NCBI RefSeq assembly: GCF_002105535.1
Contig: NZ_CP015848.1
Span: 1,488,907-1,552,906 of the forward strand
Source of the DNA: Magnetospirillum sp. ME-1
GTDB taxonomy: Bacteria; Pseudomonadota; Alphaproteobacteria; Rhodospirillales; Magnetospirillaceae
DNA length: 64,000 nt
Direction: 5' to 3'
The position numbers were made by a program, and so were the translations under genes. Positions 62,120 to 64,000 of the stretch are shown here, in pieces. Position 1 is the stretch's first letter. Each line of letters begins with the position of its first letter. The notes below the pieces were generated by a model, which worked only from the letters and a program-made list of their open reading frames with translations, did not search any database and was not told the DNA's origin.

Positions 62120-64000
62120 GGAGCACCTTTTTCGGTCGTAAAGGAGGTGAGGGCGTCGCGCAGTTCGTCCAGGGTCGCCGGCAGCAGGGGTGCCAGCATG
62201 GCCACCGCTTCCCCATTGCCGACCTTGGCGGAATCCTCGATGTCGGCGGCCAGACGGCCGAGGCGGACGGCCCCGGCGGTATTGGCCGTTCCCTTGAGGC
62301 CGTGGGCGGCTTCGCGCAAGGCGGCAAGGTCGCTTTCCGCCGTGATGCGGGCCACCTTGGCGGCGGCATCGTCGAGGAAGGCGGCCAGGATGGGGCGAAG
62401 ACGCTCCATATCCCACTTGTACACCGGCCCCATGCGCTCGGCGTCGAAGACGTCGGGGTCGATGTCGGGAAGGACGGGGGAGGCCGTGGCGGGCTTGTCG
62501 TCCAGCAGGCCCAGGGCGCGGTCGAAATCGAAATCACCCACGTGGCGGGCGATGGAATCGGCCCGGCTGCCGAGGGCGGAGCGCAGGAGCGGCAGATTGT
62601 TCACCACCAGCTCTTCCGCCTCGGCGTCGCTGTCGGCCAGCAGGGCGCGCAGCCGGTGGATCAATGCGGCGGCATCGCCGCCGCTTGCCGGAGTCTCTTC
62701 GGATGGCGACAGCGCCGCCGCCACCCGTCCGGTCAGTTGGGACAGGACCGGGGCCAGGGCCGCCAGCGGAGCCGAGGCGTCCTTGCCCGCCTTGACGGCC
62801 GCCTCCACATCGGCGGCCAGGGATTGCAGGGCGGCCGCCCCCACATTGCCGGCGATGCCCTTCAGGGTGTGGGCGATCCGCTCGGCGGTGGCGGAATCGC
62901 CGGCCGCCAGGGCCGCGCCGATCTCGTCGGCGGCATTTCTCTGGCCGGCGGCGAATTTGCGCAGCATGTCGAGATAAAGCGGCCGCTTGCCCCGCACCCG
63001 CTTCAGCCCGGCATTGGTGTCCAGGCCGGGTATGTCGGTCGGAACATCGCCGGCCGGCGGCGGCGCGGGGGGCGCGGCGGGCGACGGAGCGGGGGAGGGC
63101 GCAGCCGCCACCCGGCGCCATTTCAGCAGGGCGGCGAACATCTCGTCGGGATCGATGGGCTTGGCCAGATGGTCGTTCATGCCCGCTTCCAGGCAGCGGT
63201 CGCGGTCGGCCTGCATGGCGTTGGCGGTCATGGCGATGATGGGAAGGTCCGTATGGCCCATCTTCCTGATCTCGCGGGTGGCGGTGATGCCGTCCATCAC
63301 CGGCATCTGCATGTCCATCAGCACCACGTCGTAGGATCCGTTCCGGACCTTCTCGACGGCCACCGCGCCGTTCTCGGCGATCTCGACCACCACGCCGCCA
63401 TCGGCCAGCAATTCGGTCGCCACCTGCTGATTGAAGTCGTTGTCTTCCACCAGGAGCGCCCGCAATCCCTTGAGACCCGCCAGATCGGCATCGGAAACCC
63501 CGGCGGCGTCGGAGATGGAATCCGGTTCGTCCTCCAGGGTGGCGCCCAGGCAGCGCATGGCGGAATCGAACAGCAGCGAGGGATTGACCGGCTTGATCAG
63601 CACATCCCCGATTCCTGCGGTTTCCGCCCCTTTCAACACCTCCTCGCGGCCGTGGGCGGTCACCATGATCAGGTGGGGCGTCACGGACAGGCCCAGGCCC
63701 TTGATGGCGTAGGCCGTCTCGATGCCGTCCATGCCCGGCATCTGCCAGTCGAGGAAGACGATCTCGTAAGGCGTGCCGCCGACGGTGTTGCGGATGGCGT
63801 CCACGGCCGCCGGCCCGGACGCCACGTCGTCCACCTTGAACGACATGGAGGACAGCATGTCGACCAGTACCGCCCGGGCATTCTCGTTGTCGTCGACCAC
63901 CAGCATGCGCCGCCCGCGCAGATCGGGCTTGGGCAACAGCTTGCGCCGCGGCTTGCCCTTGCCCAGCGTGGCGGTGAACCAGAAGGTCGAGCCCTTGTCG
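62116..64000 (-). CDS. Hybrid sensor kinase, C-terminal part (HATPase end, two receivers, two Hpt-like domains)
   Basis: Partial: the gene continues past the right edge of the window, and the first residues here, GSTFWFTATLG, are the end of a HATPase_c domain. Next come a receiver with MLVVDDNENA and IVFLDWQMPGMDG, a second with ALLVEDNDFNQQ and VVLMDMQMPVMDG, a proline/alanine-rich linker, and two Hpt-like domains with the phospho-acceptor His in AERIAHTLKGIAG and LREAAHGLKGTAN. The order suggests a multi-step relay that could pass phosphate to the two downstream receivers. No transmembrane part is visible here. Confidence 0.93.
   Translation of the reverse strand, partial: DKGSTFWFTATLGKGKPRRKLLPKPDLRGRRMLVVDDNENARAVLVDMLSSMSFKVDDVASGPAAVDAIRNTVGGTPYEIVFLDWQMPGMDGIETAYAIKGLGLSVTPHLIMVTAHGREEVLKGAETAGIGDVLIKPVNPSLLFDSAMRCLGATLEDEPDSISDAAGVSDADLAGLKGLRALLVEDNDFNQQVATELLADGGVVVEIAENGAVAVEKVRNGSYDVVLMDMQMPVMDGITATREIRKMGHTDLPIIAMTANAMQADRDRCLEAGMNDHLAKPIDPDEMFAALLKWRRVAAAPSPAPSPAAPPAPPPAGDVPTDIPGLDTNAGLKRVRGKRPLYLDMLRKFAAGQRNAADEIGAALAAGDSATAERIAHTLKGIAGNVGAAALQSLAADVEAAVKAGKDASAPLAALAPVLSQLTGRVAAALSPSEETPASGGDAAALIHRLRALLADSDAEAEELVVNNLPLLRSALGSRADSIARHVGDFDFDRALGLLDDKPATASPVLPDIDPDVFDAERMGPVYKWDMERLRPILAAFLDDAAAKVARITAESDLAALREAAHGLKGTANTAGAVRLGRLAADIEDSAKVGNGEAVAMLAPLLPATLDELRDALTSFTTEKGAP

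Noticed and set aside
1-64000. tRNA, rRNA, tmRNA, CRISPR arrays, transposases and phage genes
   Set aside because: Intergenic regions were read for cloverleaf stems, regular spacers and transposase-like frames, and none were found. Short RNAs without strong structure could be missed.

Overview
The window is about 64 kb of GC-rich chromosome from an alphaproteobacterium. The gene order resembles Rhodospirillales, and a Magnetospirillum-like magnetotactic or microaerophilic spirillum fits best. That is inferred from the alphaproteobacterial order scpA-scpB-tatABC-serS-surE-pcm-nlpD and yajC-secD-secF, and from the many sensory proteins with O2-binding or c-di-GMP domains (hemerythrin, globin, PilZ, GGDEF, HD-GYP). 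No phage, insertion sequence, tRNA, rRNA or CRISPR array was seen. The genes look intact and chromosomal.

Layout. 0-5 kb: a membrane sensor kinase, a sulfite-oxidase-like molybdoprotein, smpB and dapA. 5-11 kb: a three-gene MacAB/DevBCA-like exporter behind two palindromes, then a lytic transglycosylase, a haloacid dehalogenase and a small coiled-coil protein. 11-18 kb: ilvD, a hemerythrin-response regulator fusion, xth, a double-PAS kinase and a secreted HExxH protein. 18-27 kb: erpA, a diguanylate cyclase, dgt, argS, a SPOR protein, nagZ, an M50 protease, scpA and scpB. 27-36 kb: a DUF454 protein, tatABC, two unrecognised genes, serS, surE, pcm and nlpD. 36-45 kb: a globin-coupled chemotaxis receptor with PilZ, a DUF815 ATPase, yajC-secD-secF, an Mth938-like gene, a Cache kinase and sodB. 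45-55 kb: hpnE-hpnC, an NDUFAF6-like pseudo-synthase, putA, a DUF2892 protein, an ACT-domain regulator, cytochrome c, a methyltransferase and an M20 deacetylase. 55-64 kb: a type I secretion operon (two unusual ABC half-transporters plus an HlyD adaptor), facing a cluster of an HD-GYP response regulator, a stand-alone receiver and a hybrid kinase cut by the window edge.

Most operons are tightly packed, with ATGA, GTGA or TTGA stop-start overlaps. Envelope functions dominate: Sec and Tat export, peptidoglycan turnover (Slt, NagZ, NlpD, SPOR), efflux, type I secretion and hopanoid precursors. Signal transduction is the second theme. The least explained parts are the two-gene unit between tatC and serS, the type I secretion ABC pair whose signature motifs are both degenerate, and several palindromic intergenic elements. 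Two of those elements are 104-bp copies of one repeat in opposite orientation.
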